This document shows, piece by piece, positions 1 to 6,842 of a DNA stretch of 11,780 nucleotides. Made by a program: the position numbers and the translations under genes. Location of the stretch: assembly GCA_017959525.1 (NCBI GenBank), contig JAGDAL010000035.1, positions 1 through 11,780 on the forward strand. Direction: 5' to 3'. This DNA is from Lachnospiraceae bacterium. Lineage in GTDB: Bacteria; Bacillota; Clostridia; Lachnospirales; Lachnospiraceae. The number at the start of each line of letters is the position of its first letter. Within the stretch, counting starts at the first letter, position 1. Under the pieces are notes generated by a model, which had not been told where the DNA came from, ran no database searches, and saw only the letters and a program-made list of their open reading frames with translations.

Positions 1-1047
1 CTTCCGATTCTGATGGTCGAGTTCCCGGACGGCAGCAAAGTTCCTTATTGGAACACTTTCTACCAGAAAGTATGGGAAGAACACGGTAAGACCCAGTATT
101 TAGGCCAGATGGACCTCAATGTGAAGAGCGAACTGGTATGGGAGTTCTATGACGATACCCTTCGTACGTTAGCTTCCTATGGTGCCAGCATTGTTCGTTT
201 GGACGCTTTCGCTTATGCTTCCAAGGAAGTGGGCAAGCGCAACTTCTTCAATGAGCCACAGACCTGGGAGATTTTGGAACGTCTTACCAAGCTCGCTGAC
301 AAGTATGGTTTAACTTTCCTTCCGGAGATTCATGCCAGCTACGAAGAAGCCCGTTTCCGTCAGGTTACGGACAAGGGTTATATGACCTATGACTTCTTCC
401 TGCCGGGACTTATTATTGATGCTCTGGAGAATGGCGACGGTAGTCACCTACAGAAGTGGGCCAATGAAGTGCAGGATAACCACATCGGCGTTGTGAATAT
501 GCTTGGTTGTCATGACGGCATTCCGCTTTTGGATTTGAAGGGCATCCTTCCGGAAGCTCAGATTCAGAAGCTTATCGATGTTGTTGTTGCTCGCGGCGGA
601 TTTGTAAAAGATCTTCACGGAGCCAAGAACGTTTATTACCAGGTCAATGCTACTTACTACAGTGCATTGGGCGATAACGATGACAAGATGCTTCTTGCAA
701 GAGCACTTCAAATGTTCATGCCGGGCAAGCCTCAGGTATGGTACTTAGACCTCTTTGCAGGCAAGAATGACCACGAAGCGATGAAACGTGCCGGCGAAGG
801 CGGCCACAAGGAGATTAACCGTACCAATCTCTCTACTGCTGAGATTGAAGAGCGTTTAACCTGGCCGGTGGTTCAGAAGCAGTTAGACTTATTACGCTTG
901 CGTATTACCCATCCTGCTTTTGGCGAAGGTGCTCATATGGATTTTGCAGCGGACGGTTCCAAGGTGTCCATTACCTGGACCAAGGGTGACGCTAAGATTT
1001 CCTTAGATGCGGACCTTGCTTCTGCAACCTATACCATCAACGAATAA
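1..1047 (+). CDS. gtfA: GH13_18 sucrose-phosphorylase-type enzyme (3' part, 5' end outside window)
   Basis: This is a cytoplasmic glycoside phosphorylase that would cleave sucrose, or a related glucoside such as sucrose-6'-phosphate, with phosphate to give alpha-glucose-1-phosphate. The frame is open from base 1, so 348 C-terminal residues are visible. Seen in the sequence, numbering from the window edge: the GH13 nucleophile in RLDAFAYA (Asp68), the acid/base in LPEIH (Glu109), the transition-state Asp in GCHDG (Asp172), and the family signatures YYQVNATYYSALG and DLFAGKNDHEA. The order and spacing match sucrose phosphorylases, and the end is close to their usual C-terminus. Two features differ from classical GtfA as I remember it: extra residues between WNTF and GQMDLN, and CHDGIPLLDLKG in place of THDGIGVVD. 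Substrate specificity within GH13_18 is therefore open, and the symbol is a family label only. The gene converges on glgP; both make glucose-1-phosphate. The start and any promoter are outside the window. Confidence 0.85.
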   Translation, partial: LPILMVEFPDGSKVPYWNTFYQKVWEEHGKTQYLGQMDLNVKSELVWEFYDDTLRTLASYGASIVRLDAFAYASKEVGKRNFFNEPQTWEILERLTKLADKYGLTFLPEIHASYEEARFRQVTDKGYMTYDFFLPGLIIDALENGDGSHLQKWANEVQDNHIGVVNMLGCHDGIPLLDLKGILPEAQIQKLIDVVVARGGFVKDLHGAKNVYYQVNATYYSALGDNDDKMLLARALQMFMPGKPQVWYLDLFAGKNDHEAMKRAGEGGHKEINRTNLSTAEIEERLTWPVVQKQLDLLRLRITHPAFGEGAHMDFAADGSKVSITWTKGDAKISLDADLASATYTINE

Positions 1048-1054
1048 TAAAAAT

Positions 1055-1093
1055 AACTCCGCAGTGTCTTACGACACCGCGGAGTTTCTTTTT
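1055..1093. terminator. bidirectional intrinsic terminator between the GH13 gene and glgP
   Basis: A 14-position stem (1055-1068 with 1073-1086) closes a 4-base loop. On the plus strand it is followed by TTTCTTTTT (1085-1093). On the minus strand it is followed by a T-rich run (ATTTTTATTATT). The one imperfect pair is A-C on the plus strand and G-T wobble on the minus strand, so the minus-strand RNA hairpin is the more perfect one. It ends both convergent transcripts and overlaps the last bases of glgP. Confidence 0.9.
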
Positions 1094-3359
1094 ACTTTAA
1101 TTTCCAGATATCCTCATTGTACTGAGCGATGGTACGATCGGAGGAGAAGAAACCGGCCTTGGCAATATTTACCAGGCACTTCTTGTTCCAGCTCTTTTGA
1201 TCTTCATAATCTGCGTATACCTTTTCTTTTGTCTCGATATACTCCTTCAGATCTAAGAGGGTCATGAACCAATCCTTGGAAATCAGCTCATGATGCAATC
1301 TCTTCAGGTTCTCCATGTCACCCAGCTTCTTCATCTCATCTCCGATGATGAAGTCAACCAGCTCATGAATCTGCTCATCCTCTTCATAGATGGCATTGGA
1401 ATCATATGCTGCCTTGGCATACAAATCAATGACTGCATCCGGCTTCTCGCCGAAGATATAGATATTATCATCTCCAACCAGGTCACGAATCTCAACGTTG
1501 GCACCATCCTCGGTTCCAAGGGTAACTGCACCGTTCAACATGAACTTCATGTTACCGGTTCCGCTGGCTTCCTTGGATGCAAGAGAAATCTGCTCAGAAA
1601 TGTCTGCTGCAGGAATAATCTTAGCTGCCTTGGATACATTGTAGTTCTCTGCCATAACCACACGGAAGTATGGAGCTACCTCCGGATCGTTTGCGGTTAA
1701 ATCCTGCAAGCAAAGAATCAAGTGAATGATATCCTTGGCAATGATGTATGCAGGTGCTGCCTTCGCGCCAAAAATCATGGTGATTGGGCGAGCAGGCTTC
1801 TTACCGGCCTTAATCTCCTTGTACTTGTAAATTGCATACAGTGCATTCATCTGCTGACGCTTGTACTCATGCAAACGCTTTACCTGCACGTCGAAGATGG
1901 AGTCCGGATTGATGTTCAGTCCCTGTGTGCTGTTCAAGAAATCTGCAGCTTCCTGCTTCTTGTGCTTCTTAATCTCAGCCAGCTTGCTAAGAACCGCTTC
2001 GTCGCTCTCATAGCGAAGCAAGTCTTCCAACTTGGTGGCATCCTTCTTGTATCCTTCTCCGATTAAGGAAGTGATATACTCGGATAATTCCGGGTTACAA
2101 TGCAACAACCAGCGACGGAAGGTAATTCCGTTGGTCTTGTTGTTGAACTTCTCCGGATAGAGCTTGTAGAAATTGTTCAGCTCTGTATTTTTCAAAATCT
2201 CGGTATGCAATGCTGCTACACCATTCACAGAGTATCCATAATGGATATCCATATGTGCCATATGCACACGGTTATCCTTATCAATGATGTAAGTGGTCTC
2301 ATCCTTCACGTTCTTACGAACACGGTTATCCAACTCACGGATAATCGGAAGCAAGTGCGGAACTACCTCTTCCAGGTAATCCATTGGCCATTTTTCCAGC
2401 GCCTCTGCCAGAATCGTGTGGTTGGTGTAAGCACAAGTCTTAGATACCACGTCGATTGCCTCATCCAAAGTGAAGTTCTCCAACTGAAGGAGACGGATCA
2501 ACTCCGGAATGACCATAGAAGGATGGGTATCATTAATCTGGATTGCCACATGCTCATGAAGCTTGTGCAAATCCACGCCGCGCTCCTTCGCCTCATGAAG
2601 AATGAGCTGAGCGCCGTTACTTACCATAAAGTACTGCTGATATACGCGAAGCAGCTGGCCCTGACGGTCACTATCATCCGGATAGAGGAACAAGGTTAAG
2701 TTCTTCTCCACATCATTCTTATCAAAATCAATGCTGTCATTGCCTACCAAGCTATCATCTACAGTATCCAAGTCAAACAAATGCAGATGGTTAACACCCT
2801 CTACCTCGTATCCCGGAATATCGATATCATACATGGTAGACTTCACGGTTGCTTTACGGAACGGCACCTCAAAGGATACGTCGCGTTTTACCAACCAGTT
2901 ATTCTGCGCAATCCACGGATTCTTCAATTCCTGCTGCTTACGGTTCTTAAATCTCTGCTCAAACAATCCGAAGTGATAGTTCAAACCGATACCGTCGCCG
3001 CACAAGCCCAAAGATGCAACAGAATCCAAGAAGCAGGCTGCCAATCTTCCCAAACCGCCGTTACCCAAAGACGGCTCCAACTCACACTCTTCAATCTCTA
3101 CCAAAGAGCGATTGTGCTTTGCCAATGCTTCTTTTACTTCATCATATAAGCCGAGATTAATCAGGTTGTTGGATAACAACTTACCGATTAAGAACTCTGC
3201 GGAAATGTAGTATAACTTCTTGTCACCGGAAATGGATGGACGATCCTCCATTTCCTGCTTGGTCATGATCAAAAGGCCCTGTGCAATCTCGTCATTCGTA
3301 CACTGATCAATCCCACGACCGAAGTATTTCTTCATGGTTTTTTCAATTCTTGCTTCCAT
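1092..3359 (-). CDS. glgP: glycogen/maltodextrin phosphorylase (GT35)
   Basis: This PLP-dependent enzyme removes terminal glucose units from alpha-1,4-glucans with phosphate, giving glucose-1-phosphate in the cytoplasm. The 755-residue product has the N-terminal block [20 protein letters not shown] (residues 94-113), the [13 protein letters not shown] region, the [13 protein letters not shown] segment, and the PLP site [10 protein letters not shown] with the Schiff-base lysine at Lys605. It is shorter than the roughly 800-830 residues of E. coli GlgP/MalP or the muscle enzyme, mainly at the N-terminus, so the allosteric N-terminal extension is probably absent. The ATG is preceded by a GGGAGGAG ribosome site (3371-3380) that lies inside the end of the upstream regulator gene, only 8 bp away. 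It is the last gene of malQ-regulator-glgP, which suggests it acts on imported maltodextrin, although a role in stored glycogen cannot be excluded. It ends in TAA at the shared terminator. Confidence 0.95.
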   Translation of the reverse strand: MEARIEKTMKKYFGRGIDQCTNDEIAQGLLIMTKQEMEDRPSISGDKKLYYISAEFLIGKLLSNNLINLGLYDEVKEALAKHNRSLVEIEECELEPSLGNGGLGRLAACFLDSVASLGLCGDGIGLNYHFGLFEQRFKNRKQQELKNPWIAQNNWLVKRDVSFEVPFRKATVKSTMYDIDIPGYEVEGVNHLHLFDLDTVDDSLVGNDSIDFDKNDVEKNLTLFLYPDDSDRQGQLLRVYQQYFMVSNGAQLILHEAKERGVDLHKLHEHVAIQINDTHPSMVIPELIRLLQLENFTLDEAIDVVSKTCAYTNHTILAEALEKWPMDYLEEVVPHLLPIIRELDNRVRKNVKDETTYIIDKDNRVHMAHMDIHYGYSVNGVAALHTEILKNTELNNFYKLYPEKFNNKTNGITFRRWLLHCNPELSEYITSLIGEGYKKDATKLEDLLRYESDEAVLSKLAEIKKHKKQEAADFLNSTQGLNINPDSIFDVQVKRLHEYKRQQMNALYAIYKYKEIKAGKKPARPITMIFGAKAAPAYIIAKDIIHLILCLQDLTANDPEVAPYFRVVMAENYNVSKAAKIIPAADISEQISLASKEASGTGNMKFMLNGAVTLGTEDGANVEIRDLVGDDNIYIFGEKPDAVIDLYAKAAYDSNAIYEEDEQIHELVDFIIGDEMKKLGDMENLKRLHHELISKDWFMTLLDLKEYIETKEKVYADYEDQKSWNKKCLVNIAKAGFFSSDRTIAQYNEDIWKLK

Positions 3360-3367
3360 CGTACTTC

Positions 3368-4402
3368 TTACTCCTCCCTCGTTGCTACTGAATCACGTTC
3401 AATCAACGTCGCTTTATATATTTTCTGTTCTGCCTTCTTGCCCTGCTCCAACTCTTTCATCAGAAGCTTCACGGAGGACTTCACCATATCCTCCCGCGGC
3501 TGATGCATGGTTGTAAGCCCCGGACACATATACTTGCTCAGTTCAATTCCATCGAATCCAATGACGGAACAATCCCCTGGGATGGATATTCCGGCTTCAT
3601 CCAACGCCTTATATGCTCCCATGGTAATTAAGTCGGACATGCAAAACATTGCGGTAAACTTCGCTTTTTTCTCTAAAAGATGCTTCACGCCGATATATCC
3701 GTTCTCCGGTGAGAAATCCGTTACGTCCGGGTCTGCGAACTGTACCAGCTCCTCACGATACGGAATGCCGTGCTCTGCTAACGCACGCTTATATCCTGCC
3801 AAACGCTGTGCACTTACCGCATTATCCATCTTCTGACCTGCAATTAATGCAATGTCCCGATGTCCTTTTTCAATGAGATAAGATACAGCATGATATCCTT
3901 CCAACTCATCATCGATACCAACCCATGGGCAATTTGCCATGGAGTATTCATTGCTATGTGCAACCGTGCAAAGAACATACGGAATGCCAAGCGCATCCAG
4001 GCGCTCTTCCGGTCGTTCCATTTGTCCACCGAGAAGAATCATTCCCTTCAGGCGCTTGTCCTTCATCAGCTCAGTTGCTACCGTTACAACATCCTGTTTC
4101 CAGGAAACTGCATGTAACAGGAAATCATATCCTTTTTTACGAAGTTCTACTTCAAATGCTCCAAACATGGACTGAAAGAATATGTTATCAATACCGGTAA
4201 TAATCAGTGCGATGGTGTTGGATTCCACCATCTTTAGGTTCCGGGCGCTGTTGTTGGGAATATAGTGAAATTCCTCAACCACCTGCATGATCCGTTCCTT
4301 GGTCTTATCACTGATTCCCGGCTCATTATTAATCGCGCGGGATACGGTACTTACTCCTACGTTACATATTTTTGCAATGTCTTTGATGGTTAGCTGTGCC
4401 AT
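3368..4402 (-). CDS. LacI-family transcriptional regulator, probable maltose regulator (MalR-like)
   Basis: This 344-residue protein has the classic LacI layout. The N-terminal helix-turn-helix is [20 protein letters not shown] (residues 5-24), the hinge helix follows at about residues 50-58 (NNSARNLKM), and then comes a periplasmic-binding-protein-like effector domain with the usual [29 protein letters not shown] and [11 protein letters not shown] segments. No part is missing. It starts 2 bp after the malQ stop, with AGAGGA in the malQ 3' end as ribosome site, so translation is probably coupled. Neighbours malQ and glgP make maltose or maltodextrin the likely inducer (inference). Candidate operators are the AACGTT-centred palindromes upstream of malQ and malE; they resemble the ACGCAAACGTTTGCGT type bound by streptococcal MalR. 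Autoregulation would follow, because its gene lies in the malQ operon. The effector and the direction of control (repressor or activator) are not shown by sequence. Confidence 0.9.
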   Translation of the reverse strand: MAQLTIKDIAKICNVGVSTVSRAINNEPGISDKTKERIMQVVEEFHYIPNNSARNLKMVESNTIALIITGIDNIFFQSMFGAFEVELRKKGYDFLLHAVSWKQDVVTVATELMKDKRLKGMILLGGQMERPEERLDALGIPYVLCTVAHSNEYSMANCPWVGIDDELEGYHAVSYLIEKGHRDIALIAGQKMDNAVSAQRLAGYKRALAEHGIPYREELVQFADPDVTDFSPENGYIGVKHLLEKKAKFTAMFCMSDLITMGAYKALDEAGISIPGDCSVIGFDGIELSKYMCPGLTTMHQPREDMVKSSVKLLMKELEQGKKAEQKIYKATLIERDSVATREE

Positions 4403-4404
4403 AC

Positions 4405-5904
4405 TTATCCTCTTCCATAAATTCTGGTAAGATTGCGAATCTTACGCAGAACCATATCATCCAATTGATTTGCCTGTAATCTCCACTTCCAGTTCTTACC
4501 TGTGGTGGATGGCATGTTAATGCGCGCATGATTATCCAGCTTCAGGTAATCCTGTAACGGGATAATGCAGATATTTGCGGTAGAGGCCTGCGCCTGTCGT
4601 ACCAGCTTATCTGTTAATACGCCGAAGTCCTTGGACTTCTCATCACAATAGTTCTGTACCTGTCGAAACTCTGCCGGTGTAATATTACCGAGCCAGCCTC
4701 TTAAGGTCTCATTATCGTGGGTTCCGGTGTATACCACACAATTCTTGTCGTAATTAAACGGCAAATAGTCATTGGTCTCTTCCGAATCCTTCTGATCTCT
4801 TGCATCGAATGCAAATTCCAATACTTTCATGTTAGGGAAGCCGGTATCTTTTACCAACTGGCGTACCGAATCGGTAATATATCCCAAATCCTCCGCAATG
4901 ATGTTAAGCTCACCCAACGCATTCTTAATCGCGGTAAACAACTCCAATCCCGGACCATCTTCCCACTCGCCATGTACGGCATTCTCGGATCCTGCCGGAA
5001 TGCTATAGTACTGGTCAAAGCCTCGGAAGTGATCGATGCGGATCATATCGTAGAGTTCATTACATTTTTTGATGCGCTGAATCCACCAGGCAAATCCGGT
5101 CTTCTTGTGATAATCCCACAGATATAATGGATTACCCCATAACTGTCCGGTTGCTGAGAATCCATCCGGCGGGCAACCTGCCACAGCCTTCGGATTACCA
5201 TCCTCATCCATCTGGAACAATTCCGGATGTGCCCATACATCTGCGCTATCCTCTGCCACGTAGATTGGAATATCTCCGATAATCTGTACCTTCTTCTCAT
5301 TGGCATATGCCTTCAGGGCATACCACTGTGTATAGAATTCATACTGTAGCCACTGATAGAAGGTAATCTCCTGCTCATGCTTGGAAGCAAACTTCTCCAG
5401 CGCCTTATCCTCATGTCGGCGCAGGCCTTCCTCCCACTGGTAGAAGCTCTTACCGCCATTGGCATCCTTGATTGCCATGAACAATGCGTAATCCTGAATC
5501 CAGAAATCATTCTCTTTGATGAACTTCCGGAACTTCTCATCCAGCTTATCGCTTGCTGCTGCGAATGCCTGGCGTAATACCTTGAAGCGGGAGATATACA
5601 TCTGACCATAGTCGATATCATCGTCTCGCTTGCCAAAGTTCGTCTTATCACATTCTTCTCTGGTCAAGAAGCCCTCTTCTATGAGCTTCTCCAGATCAAT
5701 AAAGTAAGGATTTCCTGCAAATGTGGAAAATGACTGATACGGTGAATCCCCATAACTGGTAGGACCCACCGGAAGAATCTGCCAATATTTCTGCTTCGCA
5801 GCTGCCAAGAAGTCAACGAAATCATATTCTTCTTTTGAGAATCATCCGATTCCATACTTCCCCGGAAGAGAAAAAATTGGTAACAAAATACCACTTGCTC
5901 TCAT
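4405..5904 (-). CDS. malQ: 4-alpha-glucanotransferase (amylomaltase, GH77) with in-frame TGA at codon 21
   Basis: MalQ transfers glucan chains between maltodextrins, releasing glucose and making longer chains for GlgP. Reading from the ATG at 5904, with AGGAGG six bases upstream, the product is 499 codons, the normal length. It begins MRASGILLPIFSLPGKYGIG, then TGA (5842-5844), then FSKEEYDFVDFLAAAKQKYW. All this is in one frame, so there is no frameshift. GH77 catalytic residues are intact: Asp291 (RIDHFRGF), Glu338 (IIAEDLG) and Asp397 (GTHDNET). Relatives, from memory, usually have GIGCFSKE, so TGA replaces a Cys codon (TGC/TGT) by a single base change. If the stop is real, the only in-frame rescue I see is a TTG at 5808 (codon 33), which has no good ribosome site and would remove the first beta-strand. 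Alternatives are a sequencing error, a recent nonsense mutation, or UGA readthrough. Identity as malQ is firm; whether it is functional is not. Confidence 0.88.
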
Positions 5905-5910
5905 ACATAA

Positions 5911-5916
5911 CCTCCT
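5911..5916 (-). promoter_or_regulatory. malQ ribosome binding site
   Basis: AGGAGG lies six bases before the ATG at 5904. It fixes the true malQ start upstream of the in-frame TGA, and shows that the shorter reading frame beginning at a TTG (5808) is not the original start. Confidence 0.85.
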
Positions 5917-5929
5917 GTGTTTCGCATAC

Positions 5930-5945
5930 GCGGTAACGTTTCTGC
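5930..5945. promoter_or_regulatory. LacI-family operator 2 upstream of malQ
   Basis: GCGGTAACGTTTCTGC is a near-palindrome around AACGTT, located in the malQ leader between the predicted transcription start and the ribosome site. Its centre is 46 bp from the next operator. It shares the GGWAACGTTWCC-type core with three other sites in the window, which supports binding by the regulator encoded at 3368-4402. Confidence 0.65.
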
Positions 5946-5975
5946 AAACACTACAATGTTCCGTATTTCTCCATT

Positions 5976-5991
5976 ACGGTAACGTTTCCAA
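5976..5991. promoter_or_regulatory. LacI-family operator 1 at the malQ promoter
   Basis: ACGGTAACGTTTCCAA is centred on AACGTT and begins a few bases downstream of the predicted -10 box, so it covers the expected transcription start. This is a standard position for repression. The core is the same as at the malE promoter. Confidence 0.7.
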
Positions 5992-5995
5992 TAAC

Positions 5996-6024
5996 AATGT
6001 ATCATGTTTCTTCTTGCAGTGCAA
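5996..6024 (-). promoter_or_regulatory. predicted promoter of malQ-regulator-glgP
   Basis: On the minus strand, TTGCAC (6019-6024) and TACATT (5996-6001) are separated by exactly 17 bases. The match to the housekeeping consensus is moderate: 3/6 for the -35 box and 4/6 for the -10 box. Placement directly before operator 1 supports it. Transcription would begin near 5989, giving a leader of about 85 bases. Confidence 0.5.
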
Positions 6025-6062
6025 GTACAAAAGACCGCGCTGATTAAATTCGTTTATTAAGT

Positions 6063-6196
6063 TACTCACATGCCCCCCACTGGTAAGATATTGCGCTGAG
6101 TCCCTTGCAATATCAAGGGTGCTACACACCACTTCGTGGCCAGCCCTTGACATTGCAGAGGTCTCAGCTGTTTTATTGGCAGGGGGCATGTGAGTA
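6063..6196 (-). ncRNA. long imperfect hairpin, probable structured RNA (possible raiA class)
   Basis: The segment folds end to end. P1 is 15 perfect pairs (6063-6077 with 6182-6196). P2 is GCTGAG/CTCAGC (6095-6100 with 6163-6168). P3 is 14 positions (6106-6119 with 6144-6157), extended by CCT/AGG across a one-base bulge. The apical hairpin is CCAC-TTC-GTGG (6129-6139). The one non-Watson-Crick position in P3 is G-U on the minus strand but C-A on the plus strand, which favours a minus-strand RNA. CTGG and CCAG (6080-6083 and 6140-6143) could form a 4-bp pseudoknot between the internal and apical loops. The sequence looks to me like a noncoding element widespread in Clostridia, and I suspect the raiA RNA family, but that is recollection only. 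The 3' end may extend to about 6012, where a CTTGC-ACT-GCAAG hairpin lies. No clear promoter or T-run terminator is visible. A transposon-like palindrome is the alternative; I see no flanking duplication. Confidence 0.6.
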
Positions 6197-6221
6197 TTCG
6201 CTAGGTAGTTTTACATTTTTT

Positions 6222-6473
6222 AGTGAAAGTTTCTAGCCCTGGTGATTTCACTCATCCTTTGGCGCGCTTGTTGTATGCCGGTGTCACTTATCTTAGTGAA
6301 TTATCTATCTAGGCAAGCTTTCACTAACGGTTTTTGTGCTGTCACTACATTGCGGCTTTTATGGCTTTAGTGAACATCTCTGGTATCATCACATTTCACT
6401 AATAATTTGTGATTCGTCCTTTCGAAAAGGCGATTTTCTTTTAGTTATTTCCGCCATAACTCTAGGATTAACT
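6222..6473. repeat. hairpin array, family 1: four palindromes with AGTGA/TCACT-type stems
   Basis: Four palindromes with 21-22 bases between the 5-bp core arms. Their left arms start at 6222, 6295, 6369 and 6443, and their right arms at 6248, 6321, 6396 and 6469, so the period is 73-75 bp. Arms of the first three are AGTGA and TCACT, often extended by A-T pairs; the fourth is AGTTA and TAACT, a paired change that keeps the stem. CTAG lies at or near the loop centre in three of the four. Weaker GC-richer hairpins sit at half-period, near 6270, 6347 and 6424 (the last is CCTTT-CGA-AAAGG). No coding frame here has a ribosome site or a recognisable product. This stretch and the next fill the gap between the RNA-like element and the malG terminator. 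I do not recognise the element. Confidence 0.7.
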
Positions 6474-6477
6474 AAAA

Positions 6478-6733
6478 ATCAGTATTCTTCGGCCCCTAGC
6501 GATAATATACTGATGATTGATGCGCACGTGAGTACGGGAGGAGCGTCATTTTCAGTATTTGCACTTACAGCAAATGGAAATACTGATTCTATGCACCTCT
6601 CCCCGGCCTGTGCCATAGCAGCATTCAGTATTTCCCAGCTTTCGGTGCGTAAATACTGATTTTGGTTGCGCTCGTGAGTACGGGATGAGCGTGATTTTCA
6701 GTATTTGCACTTCTAGCAAGGCGAAATACTGAT
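6478..6733. repeat. hairpin array, family 2: four palindromes with TCAGTATTT/AAATACTGA stems
   Basis: The left arm TCAGTATT(T) starts at 6479, 6552, 6625 and 6698, exactly 73 bp apart each time. The right arm (AA)ATACTGA follows, ending at 6513, 6586, 6659 and 6732. The last three have 9-bp stems and exactly 17-base loops of different sequence; the first has an 8-bp stem and 21-base loop. Half-period hairpins are visible at 6518-6548 (TGATGC/GCGTCA), 6589-6618 (CTATGCAC/GTGCCATAG with one bulge) and 6669-6691 (CGCTC/GAGCG). Units 1 and 3 share their second halves and units 2 and 4 their first halves. The following 6734-6780 continues with GC-rich palindromes but without the AT-rich stem. It begins about one half-period after the last family 1 palindrome, so the two families form one continuous array. 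Confidence 0.75.
6519..6733 (+). repeat. pair of 69-bp direct repeats (6519-6587 and 6665-6733)
   Basis: The two copies are the same length with 9 differences, about 87% identity, and are offset by 146 bp, twice the 73-bp array period. Each copy spans a GC-rich half-unit containing CGTGAGTACGGGA and GAGCGT, then a full TCAGTATTT/AAATACTGA hairpin. Differences cluster in the hairpin loop and at the edges, while the stem arms are identical. This shows duplication of a two-hairpin unit inside the array. Confidence 0.85.
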
Positions 6734-6787
6734 ATTTGCCCGCTAGGGCTACGTGCGCCGCGCCACCCCTCAGCCCCTGCAGTGCGC

Positions 6788-6826
6788 AAAAAAGACCTGT
6801 CAAAGCGCATGGCGCTGACAGGTCTT
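6788..6826 (-). terminator. intrinsic terminator of malEFG
   Basis: On the minus strand, AAGACCTGTC pairs with GACAGGTCTT (10 bp) and continues through a two-base bulge into GCGC/GCGC around a three-base loop, followed at once by six T. It begins about 17 bases after the malG stop and isolates the operon from the hairpin array beyond. Confidence 0.93.
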
Positions 6827-6842
6827 GTGAGTCCGTATGAAA

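Noticed and set aside
1290..3149. Plus-strand frames opposite glgP
   Set aside because: They are antisense shadows of a well-conserved enzyme gene.
5804..5844. SECIS element making codon 21 of malQ a selenocysteine
   Set aside because: The stem after TGA is only six mostly A-T and G-C pairs with a 16-base loop, and a selenocysteine at this non-redox position of MalQ is not expected.
5930..5991. CcpA cre sites
   Set aside because: The GGTAACGTTTCC core lacks the outer TG/CA pair of the cre consensus; matching copies at both mal operons fit a dedicated maltose regulator better.
5974..6189. 71-residue minus-strand reading frame
   Set aside because: It runs straight through the long paired element and has no ribosome site; its residues are explained by the helices.
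6063..6196. Miniature transposon with 15-bp terminal inverted repeats
   Set aside because: Flanks show no target-site duplication and the pairing continues through the interior as ordered helices, which suits an RNA better. Not fully excluded.
6222..6733. CRISPR array
   Set aside because: The period is regular, but the repeated part is a palindrome with variable loops, unit halves resemble each other only partly, and no cas gene is present. It does not show identical repeats with unique spacers.
6222..6733. tRNA cluster suggested by a unit size of about 73 bp
   Set aside because: No cloverleaf, no T-loop GTTCRANNC motif and no anticodon arm pattern; the hairpins do not fit tRNA arm spacing.
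6336..6810. Several open frames on both strands in the hairpin array
   Set aside because: They lack ribosome sites and recognisable products and cross the repeats and the malG terminator.
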